A DNA stretch of 64,000 bases from Manduca sexta (taxonomy: Eukaryota; Arthropoda; Insecta; Lepidoptera; Sphingidae), in contig NC_051142.1 of NCBI RefSeq assembly GCF_014839805.1, positions 17,640,589-17,704,588 of the forward strand, written 5' to 3'. The position numbers and the translations under genes are program-made. Below the pieces are notes generated by a model. The model searched no databases, was not told the DNA's origin, and saw nothing but the letters and a program-made list of their open reading frames with translations. Positions 27,631 to 40,444 of this stretch are shown here, one piece after another (positions within the stretch are counted from its first letter, which is position 1; each line of letters begins with the position of its first letter).

Positions 27631-28687
27631 TGTTTCGTTATTAATACAATAAACGGGTCAATTATTATTATATTATGAGTATAATTGCTGCGATATATTT
27701 ATCATACTTATAAATTAATGGTCCCGCGTCTAATGTAAACTGTACGCTTAAGTAATGCATCGTTACGGGCTTATCGGCTACACGTGATCACTTGTATGTA
27801 TGTACATATAACGACTCAGAATACCATAAACCATTTGGATGTTTTTCATTAATTAAAATATTTACCAAATTGTTTTGTGACAAGGCATGCTAGTGAGTCA
27901 TCTGCACGGAATATTATTTACATTTATAATATTTACAAGGTCTCTTATTTAGGGATTGAATAAAATAAAAGAACGTAGGTAATATACTTACATATTTAAA
28001 ACGTTCCAATTAAAACCCTATTAATTGCAATAAATTAGTCGAGGTGTAGAAGAGTCATAATTATGTCTTTTTCGAATCTCTGGAAGGAGCCCAGCTGTCT
28101 TCCTGTCCCTTTGCTTGCAGAAAGGTAGTAAAGGAAATAAGTCGCACAACCTCCATCAATCCGACCATCTAACATACACTCGCCCGTCACTATGATGCGT
28201 ACACGAAATGTCTGCAGATGTAATTACTGTGTAGCGAGCAAACAATGTGTCAGCCACGAGTCACACGAAATAAAGCGCCAGTGACCGCCGCGATGTCGTG
28301 CGAAATGTTGAAGGCTACCTGCTGCAGCCCTCCAAAACTTAGACCTACGCGACAACCCGGAAACTTTTGTAATGTTGAGAACGTAATTATAATTTATATA
28401 ATAAAACACTAGCTCTGGTTCAATGACTACGTTTATTATATGTATAAGGGCTCACGGGTACATTCCGTTTAGATATTATTTGACGGCCAACGTGTTGCCC
28501 TTTATAATGTTGAACGGTTTAAACGAGTTAAATATAATATTATGTATATCCTATAACTACGATTACCATGAATAAGAACACAGTCACTTTGTCGGGCCAA
28601 TATACACAATAGCAGCGTAAGTAGTATGTACTTAATGAATTTGAGAATGGTTATAGTGTTGTTACCTGAGCGGTGTGTTGTTGTCAG

Positions 28688-31600
28688 TGGCGGTACGCGA
28701 CGGGTGCGGAGCGCGCGGTGACGGCGACGGGCGTGGTGCTGTCGTGGCTGAGCTCGTGCGCGCTGGTGGCGGCCGTGCTGGTCTACGGGGAGCTCACCTC
28801 GCTGTTCGTGCAGCGGCACCGCGCCGCGCCCACCACGCCGCACGCACACATCCTCGGACTCTTCGGGGGCGGCAGGCAACTGTCAGTATCTACATCACAA
28901 TACACGACACACACATAACAGACTTAACACCTGACACATTTCAATTTTACATACAAGCCTTTACCTTCTCTAATAATTATCAATACTCCGGTTAAATATA
29001 CTTATCACGAAATGCTTTACTTATGTTTTTCTACCAGCAGTGAGCAAACTTTAAGCCTAATTGTGTTTGTGATTTAAAAGACGCTGTAAATTTTATTACC
29101 GAACATTACCAGCATTAAGGTTTAATGTGGTAACATCTTACTACAGTACAATGTTCGGAGAAGACTATAATGTAATGGTATTGAAAGGCAAGCGATCTGC
29201 TTGTTACGTCACTCGTCGTGCAGTCCATATAAATATCTTATCCTTAATAAAATCATTGAAACAGGTAAAAATACTAGTTATGTGTAGGTAATTGGTATTA
29301 CATATTTATTATTAATATTCTCGGTGCAGGCCGACAGGCAACCGCTCGCTGCATATGGACGCGCTGGTGGAAGACTCTGTGGCGTTCGGCCTGGCGAGCT
29401 TGGCCATCATGGCCGCGCAGCTCCTCAGCGCCGCCTCTGCCGTCACGCTTGCCAACTGGGCCGCTGCCAGGATGGTGAGTTCTACTGCTACGTCATCAAC
29501 TATCCAAAGCACCCGTGACAGCATTTGCATGGTTTACTTTATTAACAATTGCATAGATCTATGCACATTTTAAATTCTTACCTTGTCGTCCCAAAGAATA
29601 CCCGCAGGAGGGAAAGACGTAAAATGAAAGATATAACCTTCAATATACAATAACTTCATTATTAATGGTAGATAACTTAAAGTACTTAGTTATTTGAAAT
29701 TAAGTGGAAGGTAGATAATCATTTCAAGAAATTAAAATTGGCAACAACGCTGAGGTAAAAATATATTTTTTATTTCACGCGCAAGAAAAGCAAAGGTACA
29801 TGTCTCATACTGCGATTAACCTAATATTATCAACGTTTAAAAAAATATATTTTATTTCACAACTAATATTAGTTTTTTCCACATCAATGGCACACTATCT
29901 TTCCATTTATAAAAATGAATCTTGTTTTTACTAATACGATTAATAAATTGATCACGAATGAATGTTTCGATATTTGCGTAGGTACGATTAATAATTTCAA
30001 TGAATGATATGAATACAAAGTTCTGGTGAATATTGTCTGTATATGATGAACAAGTATTTTCAGAAACAGCAACGGCACTATAACGCATTATTAATATTTT
30101 TGAATTATGGTATGAATGGTGCAGGTGTCTCGTGTGCGCATGCGCCTGCTGCGCTCCGTCATCAGCCAGGAGCTCGCCTTCTTCGACACCAACACCACCA
30201 TGAACTTCGCCTCCACGCTCACTGAGTAAGTACTATTCTAACAGCAGACACTTGTTTAGAAGTCATCATTTATTCTGTAGGAAGCTCTCTGGAAGTCTTT
30301 AACGTCTAAAAATAAGCTGATAGAGTTTCTTATATGTGTTAAATACTTATTTTATATTCGGAAGAGTGAATTTAAAATTTTCTGTATAGCTTAGGTGAGC
30401 CAGGGCTAGACAAACCTGTCTAATACACAGACTGAAAGAAAGTAAACAGTGATAGCTTTTATTTCGCATTTCGCTTACTAAATACCTATTGCTAGTGGTT
30501 GAAAATAACCGCCCTAGCTCTTTTTTCCTTAAAGACTCACCAATGCATGCAAAGCCAAACAATACTTTGGAATTCAAGGTGTTGGATGGTATTTCTACTG
30601 TTTATGGGCAGTCATATCGCTTACCATCAGGCGAATGGTAAACTCATCTCGTCATTTAAAGCATTCAAAAAAATACATCCGTGATACATAATTCTTCTGA
30701 TATGACAGTTTCGCGCGGGGATGTTTATGGGCTATAATATTCTCCGCAGAGACATAGAGAAGCTGCGCCAGGGAGTAGGCGAGCACGTGGTGATGACGTC
30801 TTACCTGGCCGGGTCGGTGGTGTGCGGCGGCGGGCTAGCACTCGCGTACGGTTGGGAGCTCACGCTGGCCGGCTTGAGCGTGGTGCCAGTGTCTATAGTG
30901 GTCGCCGCGGTGGTCGCTAAGGTAACAACAGTCATGCTGTACGCCTCACAACACTATTCTAATGTCATCTATATCTATATAGGGTACTTGTAAATCGGAT
31001 ACAATGTTGTAAACCGGATATTATTGTTTTCAAAATCTAATTTATGTAAAACTTCTAATAACGTCCCTTTTGTCAGGAGTTATAAAGTTCCAATTCAAGG
31101 TGTTGGATGGTGTTTATTGTTTATGGGTCGTTTCGCTTCTATCAGACGAACGGCAAGCTCGTCTCGTCATTCAAAGCAATAAAAATAAAGTTCTACCTAC
31201 ATAAGAAATCAGAACTCCATAGATTAACCTGCATGTTACAGTATCAAACGAAGTGTTCAGCGCACGAAGTGGTGGCGTACGGGGCGGCGGGCCGCGTCGT
31301 GGAGGAGGTGCTCTCCGCCATTAGGACGGTCCGGGCATATGCCGGTGAGGAGCTGGAGGTCAAACGGTGAGTGTGGTTGTCACCTAGTACTGCGGCGAGC
31401 ATTGCGTACTTCAACATCGGAATGATTAAGTAGCTGATGTAGTTACTTTTGTCTCAACGTGTTAGGAATGTATGATACTCATCGTGTAGGTACTCGGAGG
31501 CGCTGGGCCCGGCGGCGGCGATGGCGCGGCGGCGCGGGCTGTGGGCGGGCGCGGGCGCGGGGCTCGGCTGGCTGCTCACCTACTCGCTCAACGCGATCGT

Positions 31601-34600
31601 GTTCGCGTACGGCGCGGTGCTGTGCGTGCGCGACATGGATCTGCCGCCCGACCAGCAGCAGTACCACCCCGGGGTCATGGTCACGGTGAGTACGCACAAC
31701 GCTACCCGACAACTCTACTCTATATTATAAGAACACATGTCATGATAGCGTGGACGAGGGCAGTGCTAATGTGATGTGGCTGTGATGTGCAGGTGCTGTT
31801 CTGCACGTTCATGTCAGCTCAGAACATCACCATGTGCCACCCGCACCTGGAAGTGTTTTCGGCGGCGCGCGGCGCGGCTCGCCCACTGTTCAAACTATTA
31901 CGCCGCGTCTCTGCCATCGACGCGCTGAATAGTACCGGCGACAAGCCGCGCTTCCAAGGGGACATACTCTTCGATAACATATACTTCAACTACCCCAGCC
32001 GGGCAGACGTTAAGGTTAGAAACTAACTTAATTTATACATACTTACAATATCTGGTAAAACTGTTATAGTCAGTTTAAACTACAACAAAATATTTGTGTA
32101 TAACGTTAAACGTATGTCATTATAGGTACTGCGTGGTCTAACGCTGCAAGTATCGCCCGGAGAGACAGTGGCCCTGGTTGGAGGCTCCGGTTGCGGAAAG
32201 TCTACTCTCCTGCAATTAGCGCAGCGGCTGTACTCTCCCGACAGCGGACGCGTGCTCGTCGACGGTCGCCCACTGGAATCGTTGCATCTGCATCACTATA
32301 GACGCAGTATAGGTGGGTGTTAGGTACACTTGATTTTAGAACTTAATCCACTAACTCCGTTCTAAATAAGTTGGATATTAACAAAAACCAAGAATCCGTT
32401 GTCAAAAAATTATATTAAACTTTAAAGAAATAGTTATTGGGTGTGCAGGTGTGGTGGGCCAGGAGCCGGTGTTGTTCGCGGGCACTATCCGCGAGAACAT
32501 TGCGTTCGGTATGGATGGTGTAAGCGAGGATGAGATCATCGCGGCTGCCAAGACTGCGCACGCGCATCAGTTTATCACCAAACTTGTCAACGTGAGTTGC
32601 TAAGCATTATATAAAAGGTACAATACATATAGTACCACCAGCACCACCACAAATGATAATTATTGGTAAATGATGTCGTAGGGCTACGACACGGTGCTGG
32701 GCGAGCGCGGCGCGTCGCTGTCGGGCGGACAGAAGCAGCGCATCGCCATCGCGCGCGCCGTCATCCGCCGCCCCGCCATCCTGCTGCTGGACGAGCCCAC
32801 CTCCGCGCTGGACCCCACCGCCGAGAGACAGGTGCGACGCACGCCACGCAACACATAACACAATAAGTATTACGTGGGAATAACTTTACGCTATTTGTTA
32901 ATGTAGGTGCAAGCAGCTCTGGACGCCGCCAGCGTCGGTCGCACCACGCTAGTCGTCTCGCACAGGTTAGACTTAAACTGATTATATATATTATTTGTAC
33001 TATTGTGACTATTCCGTTGGCTTCCGTCCTTGTGGTGTTCAGGGTGGATGGTGGATGTAAATATTATGTCGTTATTGTGATCAGACTATCGACGGTGGTG
33101 AACGCGACGCGCATCGTGTACATGGAGCAGGGCGCGGTGCTGGAGCAGGGCTCGCACGACGAGCTGCTCGCCAAGAAGGGACTGTACTGGAAGCTCGTCA
33201 ATGACGACCTCACTAACAAGTACGTCACTTACTGTTAAAAACTTATTAAATGACGCATCTTCGTATGGTAATGCTTTGTAAGCTCGTTTGTGAATACCAC
33301 CGACTTGTCTATTTCTATAAATAAACGCCATTATGATACGATGCGAAGGTCATTTGATCTAATGGAACGACTGCCCGCTTGACATTTAATTTCTTAAAAA
33401 TCCTTATCTTTATTTTGGCACTGCTACGAATTATAGACGGTGTACGAACACCGAGCAAACAACCGGATCGTGTAACTGTCTCATATAAATAGTAAAAGGT
33501 TAAGATATGATATTTTAAGTGATCGCTGAACATATTTTGTTTAGAAGTATAGCGACAACACTATCGACGGAAAGCACCGAGGAGGAAGAGGTGCTGGAGC
33601 CGGCGGAGGAGCCGCGGGAGGAGCCCCCCGCCAGCAGACTGCGCCGCTCCTACAGCAGGGAGTCCACGCGCCTGCGAGGTGAGACGCTCAGATACAATGC
33701 ACACGTATACGAGTATTGGTCTTAATACATTAGTTCTACCACATAACATACAGATTGAATGTATTAAAACAAAAGAAAAAATAGAGGAGACTGATAAAAT
33801 CGTATTAACATTTCATAAAAAATAATGTTACAATTTATTTTGAGAAATACTTATATAGGATCTTACTCAATGGTTTCAATTGCCTATTGGTACATATTAG
33901 GATATATAATATATTGCTACTATTAATCAATATTCCCGTGTGCAGAGTCAATCATCCGGTCGAGTCGCCGGCTGGGCTCCGTGTCGTCCGCTCACATCGC
34001 CGTGCCCCCAGACCTTCTCACCTATGCTGTAAGTGATTACCTACTTTTTCTGCACTATCTTTCCACCAAAATGGTTTATTACCAGTGCTCTTATTTAAAA
34101 TTACTTCCCAGGAACCCGAGGAGACCCCGGAGGAGCAGGCCGAACCCGAGGTGTCGACCCTGGCGCTACTGCGGCTCAACCAGCCCGAGTGGCCGCTGTT
34201 GCTGGGCGGAGGGATCGCCTCCTTCCTCGTCGGAGCGACCATGCCTATTTTCGCATTGCTGTTCTCGAAGCTATACGGGGTGAGTAGTAAATGCAGTATG
34301 GTTTTGATAGGTGTGAGTGACTAGCTCTGTTGGTGGAACTAGACGGTAGTGTCGAGTGCCGGTGTTGGCCCCTGTTTGAGTAGTTGTGGCGTGGTGCAGA
34401 TGTTCGCGCTGGAGGATGGCGCGTTGATTGTGGCGCAGTCGCGCGTGTACGCAGGCGCGTTCGCGGGCGCGGCGGCGGCGTGCGCGCTGGTCACGTTCCT
34501 GCAGACGCGACTCTTCAACCTCGCCGGCGCGCGCCTCACCGACCGCCTCCGAGTACAAACCTTCGGCAACTTCCTGCGACAGGTAAGACTGTTCCGCACG

Positions 34601-37600
34601 ATCGGTAGGTTTCTATAAGTATAGCTACTGAACTCAGCGTTACCTATAAACGTCTGTCCATTCCATTTTACACAAGCATATAGGATTATAATGTATCTTC
34701 TCCCCCAGGAGCAAGGCTGGTTCGACCAGCCCAACAACTCGGTGGGCGCACTGTGTGCCCGACTCGCGACCGACTGCGCCGCCGTGCAGGGAGCCACTGG
34801 TCAGTGACGCTCGTATTTAACTAGCTTATAAATGTCTTCGCGAAAAATTATAGGGAGCAATCTCAAATTTTGTTGACTATCTAATGGAACTTAAAAAAAG
34901 GTTTCCATATCCATCTTCATTAGGTACCTACTAACTACTAAGTTGTAATTCAAATCAGATAGGTGCTGATAATATGTAATGTATTCCACGATAGGTACTC
35001 GTCTGGGTACGGTGCTACAGGGCGTCAGCACGATGGTCATCGGAGTGAGCCTCGCCATGGCCTACTCCTGGAAGATGACGCTCGTCAGTCTGCTCAGCGT
35101 GCCTTGCGTGAGTCTCTATTTTATACCTTCGGGAATGACAATAAGTAAGTGAGTGGCATGGCACCTGATCACCAACGATTTACAAAATATCTTTCACGCC
35201 AGCCTAGCTCATGCGGTGCAAATACACTTGCTTACTCCGGGAACGCAATTTCGAACGAGCTAACGTGGCGCATTCTTCATATATGAATTTATATCCGATG
35301 CCTCTACATTACAATACATACATACATGAATACAGCTTCTTATGAATTAAGATGTTGTGTGATGCAGGTGATAGGCGGCATCTACCTGGAGGGGTACATC
35401 AACAAGCGCACGGAGGTGAAGGAGCGGCGCTCGCTGGAGACCGCCGCGAGGCTCGCCACCGAGGCCGTCATCAACATCAGGACCGTGCAAAGTCTAGGTG
35501 AGTCGCGTCTGATACAATATATGTGTGGTGCACTTATTTATCTATAACAGCGGAATCGATCAAATTCTGCAAATATTCCTTTTCCTTTTGTCCGGTTTTA
35601 TGTGTAGAAGTTGTGGTAAAGTGTGTGAAAATATGTTTGTCGTCGAGGCAGGCGTGGAGCAGACAATCCTGTCGCGGTACTCGCGCGCGCTGGAGGAGGC
35701 GGTGCAGAGCGGCGCGTGGTCACGGCGCGTGCGCGGCGCCGTGTACGGACTGTGTCTGTGCGCGCCCACGCTCGGGTACGCCGTGTCGCTCGCCTACGGC
35801 GGATACCTCATCGCCAGGGACGACCTGCAGTATGAATACGCCATATTGTAAGTTTATTATTACAATACAGATTTATTATTTCTTCAAACATATTGTTTCA
35901 AATATTGAAACATATAATATTGTTATGTTTAAAATTAAATTATTAAATGTTTAAAAAAAATGTTCCCAGGGTGTCGGAGGCGCTGATCTATGGCGCGTGG
36001 ATGTTGGCCGAGGCGCTGTCGTTCGCGCCGAACTTCGCTGCGGCGCGGCGCTCCGGCGCGCGCATCATCAACGCGCTCGCGCGCAAACCGCTCATCGACA
36101 CCGAGCCCACCGCACACGACGACCCGGGATGGGTGAGACAACTATTTATTCATTATTATAATATTAAACCTAATCGTGTTTAAACGATTACAATCCTATG
36201 GCCAGAGTATTTAGCTATACTAGAAACATAATATTTATGTTTTCAGTCAGCCACAGGCGCGGTGCAGTTCTCGGAGGTACAGTTCAGCTACCCGACGCGT
36301 CCGGGCGCGCCGGTGCTGCGCGGCCTGAGCCTCGGCCTGGAGCCGGGCCGCACGGTAGCGCTGGTCGGCGCCAGCGGCTGCGGCAAGTCCACGCTCATGC
36401 ACCTGCTCATGAGGAACTACGAGCCGCAGGCCGGCACCGTGGTACGTTTCTACTTATTATAATCACTTATCCTTATTTGAAGCTTCGTGTAAGAAAATAT
36501 TTGAACGCATCGACGATTTGTGTTCTCCAAAACGTTTCGAATTCGAGACACTGACTTGGTATATCGAATAAGTGCAAATACTCGATTGCGATTGAAAGTT
36601 TAACTGACTCCCTAAGTGAGATCTTGAGCGACGAAGGTAGTATAACGCGTTTATCGGGTGCGCAGACACTGGACGGACGCGACATCAAGCGGGCGGTGCC
36701 GCTGCAGCGCCTGCGCGCACAGCTGGGGCTGGTGCAGCAGGAGCCCGCGCTGTTCGAGCGCTCCATCCGCGACAACATCGCCTACGGGGACAACGCGCGT
36801 AGCGTCTCGCTCGACGAGGTCATCGCGGCCGCCAAACAGGCCAACGTGCACGGGTTCGTCGCCGGACTACCGCTGGTGAGTGCTCGGCGCCATAACGTTG
36901 AGACATGTAACGATTCTTGTTGGTCGACATTTTATTTGGACTGAACTAGGTTAACAAGCAGTGTATAACACGGTGTCGGGAATTCAGTGTGAATGCCATT
37001 TAATTAGGTGTTAATTGTGTCTGGGCAGGGCTACGACACCCGGCTGGGTCAGGGCGGCGCGTCGCTGTCGGGCGGTCAAAAGCAGCGCATCGCCATCGCG
37101 CGCGCCCTCGTGCGGGACCCGCGCGTGCTGCTGCTCGACGAGGCCACCTCCGCGCTAGACGCCGCTAGCGAGAAGGTACGGGACTACGTGCCATTATAGT
37201 GATAACGGGTTTACACAAATATTAAGATAAATGCAACAGTGCGGTAACGTTGTGAAGAGGGATAACGTATCGTGAGAGTCCCACACTCACGTGCTGTTCG
37301 AAAAAATACGATTACTTTACATGTGGTTACCTAATGCAACAGGTAGGATGTGAGTAAACGTAGGTACATAAGATACCGGCGCCGTGCACGCGAGCGTTAT
37401 AATGTACTAGATGACAAGCGTTATACCTATGTCGTTTTTAATCGGCAGTAAAAAGGTAATATGGATGTAATGTAGTAACTTAGACAATATTAACACCTAA
37501 AACGGATAATCTTATGAAGTCATCTAGCATTAATTGCAGACTATAATAATTGTAAAATGGTCGGTGGCAGGTGGTGCAGGCGGCGCTGGAGGAGGCGTCC

Positions 37601-38195
37601 AAGGGCCGCACCACCATCATCATCGCGCACCGGCTCGCCACCGTGCGCCACGCCGACACCATCTGCGTGCTCGACAAGGGTATGTACCGACCATGCACTT
37701 ACGGACACTGTTATATGTGTAGGTAACTACAAACGACTCGCACCACTGCGACCACACTACTGTTAAACCTATCACAAGATTCATGGGACAACCGCCAGTC
37801 TTAGAGGAATGAAAACAAAAATGTGAAGAGGGATGATGTCTGGCCCCTGGGCCGTCGGAAATCTCTCACTCGTCCCAATCATACGCGAACCACAGCAGCT
37901 GGCTACCACGCCATGTTTATTCGAGAGACAGTGGCGCTATTCAGGTCGAATCGGTTTCTTATAGTTACAGAAATGTATTTTCCTATTTAGTTTTAGTTTA
38001 GTTAACATAAACTCATCCCGCTGTAACGCCTACTAGCCACCCGGTGCAAGTGTGCACAGTGCGCATGTGCAATAACACTAATGTGTACCTCCCGCGGCAG
38101 GCGTGGTGGCGGAGAGCGGGTCGCACGAGGAGCTGGTGCGGCGGCGCGGCCTGTACTGGGAGCTGCTGCAGCAGCAGGCGCCCGCCGAGCGCTGA
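28688..38195 (+). CDS. ABCB full transporter (P-glycoprotein/MDR type), N-terminus missing
   Basis: ATP-driven membrane exporter of hydrophobic or xenobiotic substrates with layout TMD1-NBD1-linker-TMD2-NBD2. Exons join in phase: 28688-28881, 29330-29474, 30125-30225, 30750-30921, 31242-31366, 31490-31685, 31793-32014, 32126-32312, 32449-32591, 32682-32831, 32907-32965, 33085-33219, 33545-33678, 33946-34028, 34112-34279, 34400-34582, 34709-34799, 34995-35107, 35368-35497, 35652-35847, 35970-36132, 36247-36441, 36666-36875, 37029-37175, 37571-37679, 38101-38195, giving 1281 residues. In model numbering: Walker [10 protein letters not shown] 404-412 and GASGCGKST 1071-1079; Q-loops Gln452 and Gln1120; signature LSGGQ 508-512 and 1178-1182; Walker B Glu533 and Glu1203; H-loop His564 and His1234. 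All catalytic residues of both sites are present, so both should hydrolyse ATP. The first exon begins at [10 protein letters not shown], which in insect ABCB1 follows a ~40-60-residue cytoplasmic leader; that leader exon was not found. Orthology to a particular Mdr paralogue is undecided. Confidence 0.95.
30571..30675 (+). repeat. Short copy of 'GCCTGATGGTAA' family in ABCB intron 3
   Basis: AATTCAAGGTGTTGGATGGT..TTTATGGGCAG..CTTACCATCAGGCGAATGG..CATCTCGTCATTTAAAGCA. It lies in the intron between exons ending at 30225 and starting at 30750, in the orientation opposite to the 13921 copy. Confidence 0.75.
31092..31190 (+). repeat. Short copy of 'GCCTGATGGTAA' family in ABCB intron 4
   Basis: AATTCAAGGTGTTGGATGGTG..TTTATGGGTCG..ATCAGACGAACGGCAAGCTCG..TCGTCATTCAAAGCAATAAAA. 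Same orientation as the copy 520 bases upstream, so the pair brackets exon 30750-30921. Confidence 0.75.
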
Positions 38196-39978
38196 GCCCC
38201 GCGCCGACGCGACGCGACTCGACCTCGGCCGCGGGTCGCTTGCTTTATACACTACGGCTAAAGTCACAGAGGCTGTTCTAAACGCAGACTTATTTAATGA
38301 CTCGCAAAATTCTATCAAAGTACTTATAACAAAAAATATTAAAATATAAGTAAATATACTTCCTAATTATCTCTGTCATAAAAAAGAGCAGTCTCTCACT
38401 TTTAGTACAAATACAGGCAAATATGTGCCTTAATATAACGTGCCTTGTAAAATATACTTAATTAAAATAAGTGAAGTAAATATTGTAGTGTAGTGTAAAG
38501 AGTGAGCTTTGCATCTCTTGCCAAATCGATATTACAAATAATTTATCGAATTTAAATTAAAATCGTTTAGCGTTAAGATGAATGTTCAACTAGACTATAG
38601 TGTTAACAACTTATTGTCCATGTTTGACCATAGATTAAATAATTGTATAATTCAACACACGAATTAGTTATGAACCTGTTCCGATTTTTAATGTTATTAG
38701 GTACCCGTAATATTTTTGAATCGTAACTTGATTCTCTATATTTTTCTTTACATTACGTACGAAAAATGTATTTGTTATTCAAACGAATAATAATTCGCTT
38801 ACAAACAAAAGCAGTTAAACTACTTATATATTTTTAGAAAAATATTGAGTCTCGAATAAAAATAAATCGGTAAGTTAAGGTCAAAAAGTGCTACTCGACT
38901 ATTAGTATAAGTACTTCCACATGTTGGCTCCGGGGTCACTCGGGCCGTTCTATGACTGTGATTGTTAAATTATTCTAAATATTTAAGATTAGTGTAAGAC
39001 GTCGTATTTATAACACTTTTGACCAAAAAATAATTATTGTGTAGGTAAAGTTTTTGGTTCGATGTTAATATTTCGACCCAACGGAAACAAGCTATTAATC
39101 GGTAATCCAGTAGAGCGAGTGTCGATGTTGGCAACACTCGGCCGTACAAACACATTTACTTGCATTTATTGCTCAGATTACCGTTTGTTAGTATTTTCCG
39201 TTTTTTACAATCATGTTTAAATATTTAGGTACCGACGACCGACCGGACGTTGGAGCAATAGGTCCATAACAAACTTGTTCCAATGAAAACTAATTGTTTT
39301 AGTTAAAAGTGTATTACATATATGTATAAATAAGTAGAATAAACAACCATGTGATAATTATATAATAAAACAAAATTTTAGCTTTATCCGTTTATTTCAT
39401 TTAACACGAATTAAGATACAATAATTGTTAAATATTCATTAGGTATCGCTACGAGACATCGCTTTTGTTAATAATTTATTTTAAATAATACATACATCAT
39501 ATTATGAAAAAGAAGATCACGGTGTTTTATAAGATCAAATCAAATACTAAGAAAGGAATGTATCGATACTCAAGTCTTGTCCCGAAACGAATGATGTAAT
39601 ATGTACCTATACCTCATATATCAGCCCAGTAGAGTTTGGCTAATGAAAGTTGAGACTGGAATTATTTGCAAACTTTTTACCTCTTGATAAGACGGTAACT
39701 AGGGCTAGGAAAATAGGTAGTCATAATAATGAAAAAATGCAACTGTATACATACCTAACTACCTACTACTATTAGTTTTTTAGCAATTAGTTACAGTTTC
39801 GTTAATATTGTGCACGACATAGCATTTATTGGTATTCACTATTCATAAACAATAAGAAAACAATACATTTTTATTCTTATACTACCATTAGATGCTATTA
39901 TAAACTCTATGAAAAACAAAATATTTCTAGAAAATAAGCAAAAAAAATATTAAAATTCAGGAATATTTCCCAATAACG

Positions 39979-40444
39979 TGGTACAGTCAGCAACAGAAGT
40001 CGTTGAATATAATTTGTTTCCAATATTTCCTAATCATTATCATTTACCATAAGTTTTTGCAACATGTTTCATTACTGCTCCGCTCCTATTGGTCATAGCG
40101 TGATGATGTATAGCCTATAACAGTCCACAAACAAAGGGTTATCCAACACAAAAACATTTTTTCAGTTTGAACCGGTAGTTCCTGAGATTAGCGCGTTCAA
40201 ACAAACAAACAAAATCTTCAGCTTCATATAATAGTATAGAAGTATAGATTCAATAATGAGATTCATCAACTAATGCATTGTCAAGTTATAAAACTCACAA
40301 ATAAAATGTTTAGCGACTTTTGTAACATTGAAATGATAACCTTAATCTGTACTCTTCTTTGGTAAGTGATTTATGGTCCGTTTCAATGTTTAGGTGTTTT
40401 GTAAATTAGTATTTGTTCATCGACTTTTGTTGCTGACCGTACCA
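39979..40444. mobile_element. MITE-like element with 24-bp terminal inverted repeats
   Basis: The left end, TGGTACAGTCAGCAACAGAA onward (39979-40002), pairs with the reverse complement of 40421-40444 with two visible mismatches. There is no transposase frame between the ends, so this is non-autonomous. I recall 'GGTACAGTCAGC' ends from lepidopteran introns. A copy of the GGAGCGGAGCA unit (about 40063-40250) sits inside. A clear target-site duplication was not seen, so the superfamily is undetermined. Confidence 0.75.
40063..40250 (-). repeat. Single GGAGCGGAGCA-unit insertion inside the MITE
   Basis: TTTTGCAACATGTTTCATTAC, GCTCCGCTCCTATTGGTCAT, GTAGTTCCTGAGATTAGCGC, (ACAA)n and TCTTCAGCTTCATATAATAG are in the same order as in the right arm of the 43671-45856 structure. 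It contains only one ~120-bp unit, so it looks like the unexpanded form of that element. Confidence 0.8.

Larger units (their letters stand above)
6461..28687. other. Long gene-poor interval upstream of the ABCB exons
   Basis: About 22 kb in which I recognise no coding exon on either strand. The longest open frames are short, lack family similarity and are often interrupted by repeats. Contents: repeat fragments at about 9297-9720, 12319-12364, 13921-14163, 22556-22650, 23998-24215 and 27487-27630; a G homopolymer near 10675-10690; a CA-rich microsatellite near 21430-21455; and GC-rich islands near 12700-12740, 13555-13640 and 20080-20150. Since the ABCB model lacks its first coding exon, part of this interval is probably its first intron(s), 5' UTR and promoter. 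That is inference. Confidence 0.55.

Noticed and set aside
28502..28879. 125-residue minus-strand frame over ABCB exon 1
   Set aside because: Antisense shadow of the GC-rich exon; the plus-strand frame has the ABCB motif and correct splice phases.
31459..31774. Several Arg-rich frames over ABCB exon 6 on both strands
   Set aside because: Alternative frames of a GC-rich exon; only the frame giving [16 protein letters not shown] joins neighbours in phase and matches the ABCB family.
34339..34797. 152-residue open frame on the minus strand across the ABCB exons
   Set aside because: Spans ABCB exons and their introns in antisense with no splice support; GC-rich third positions explain its openness.
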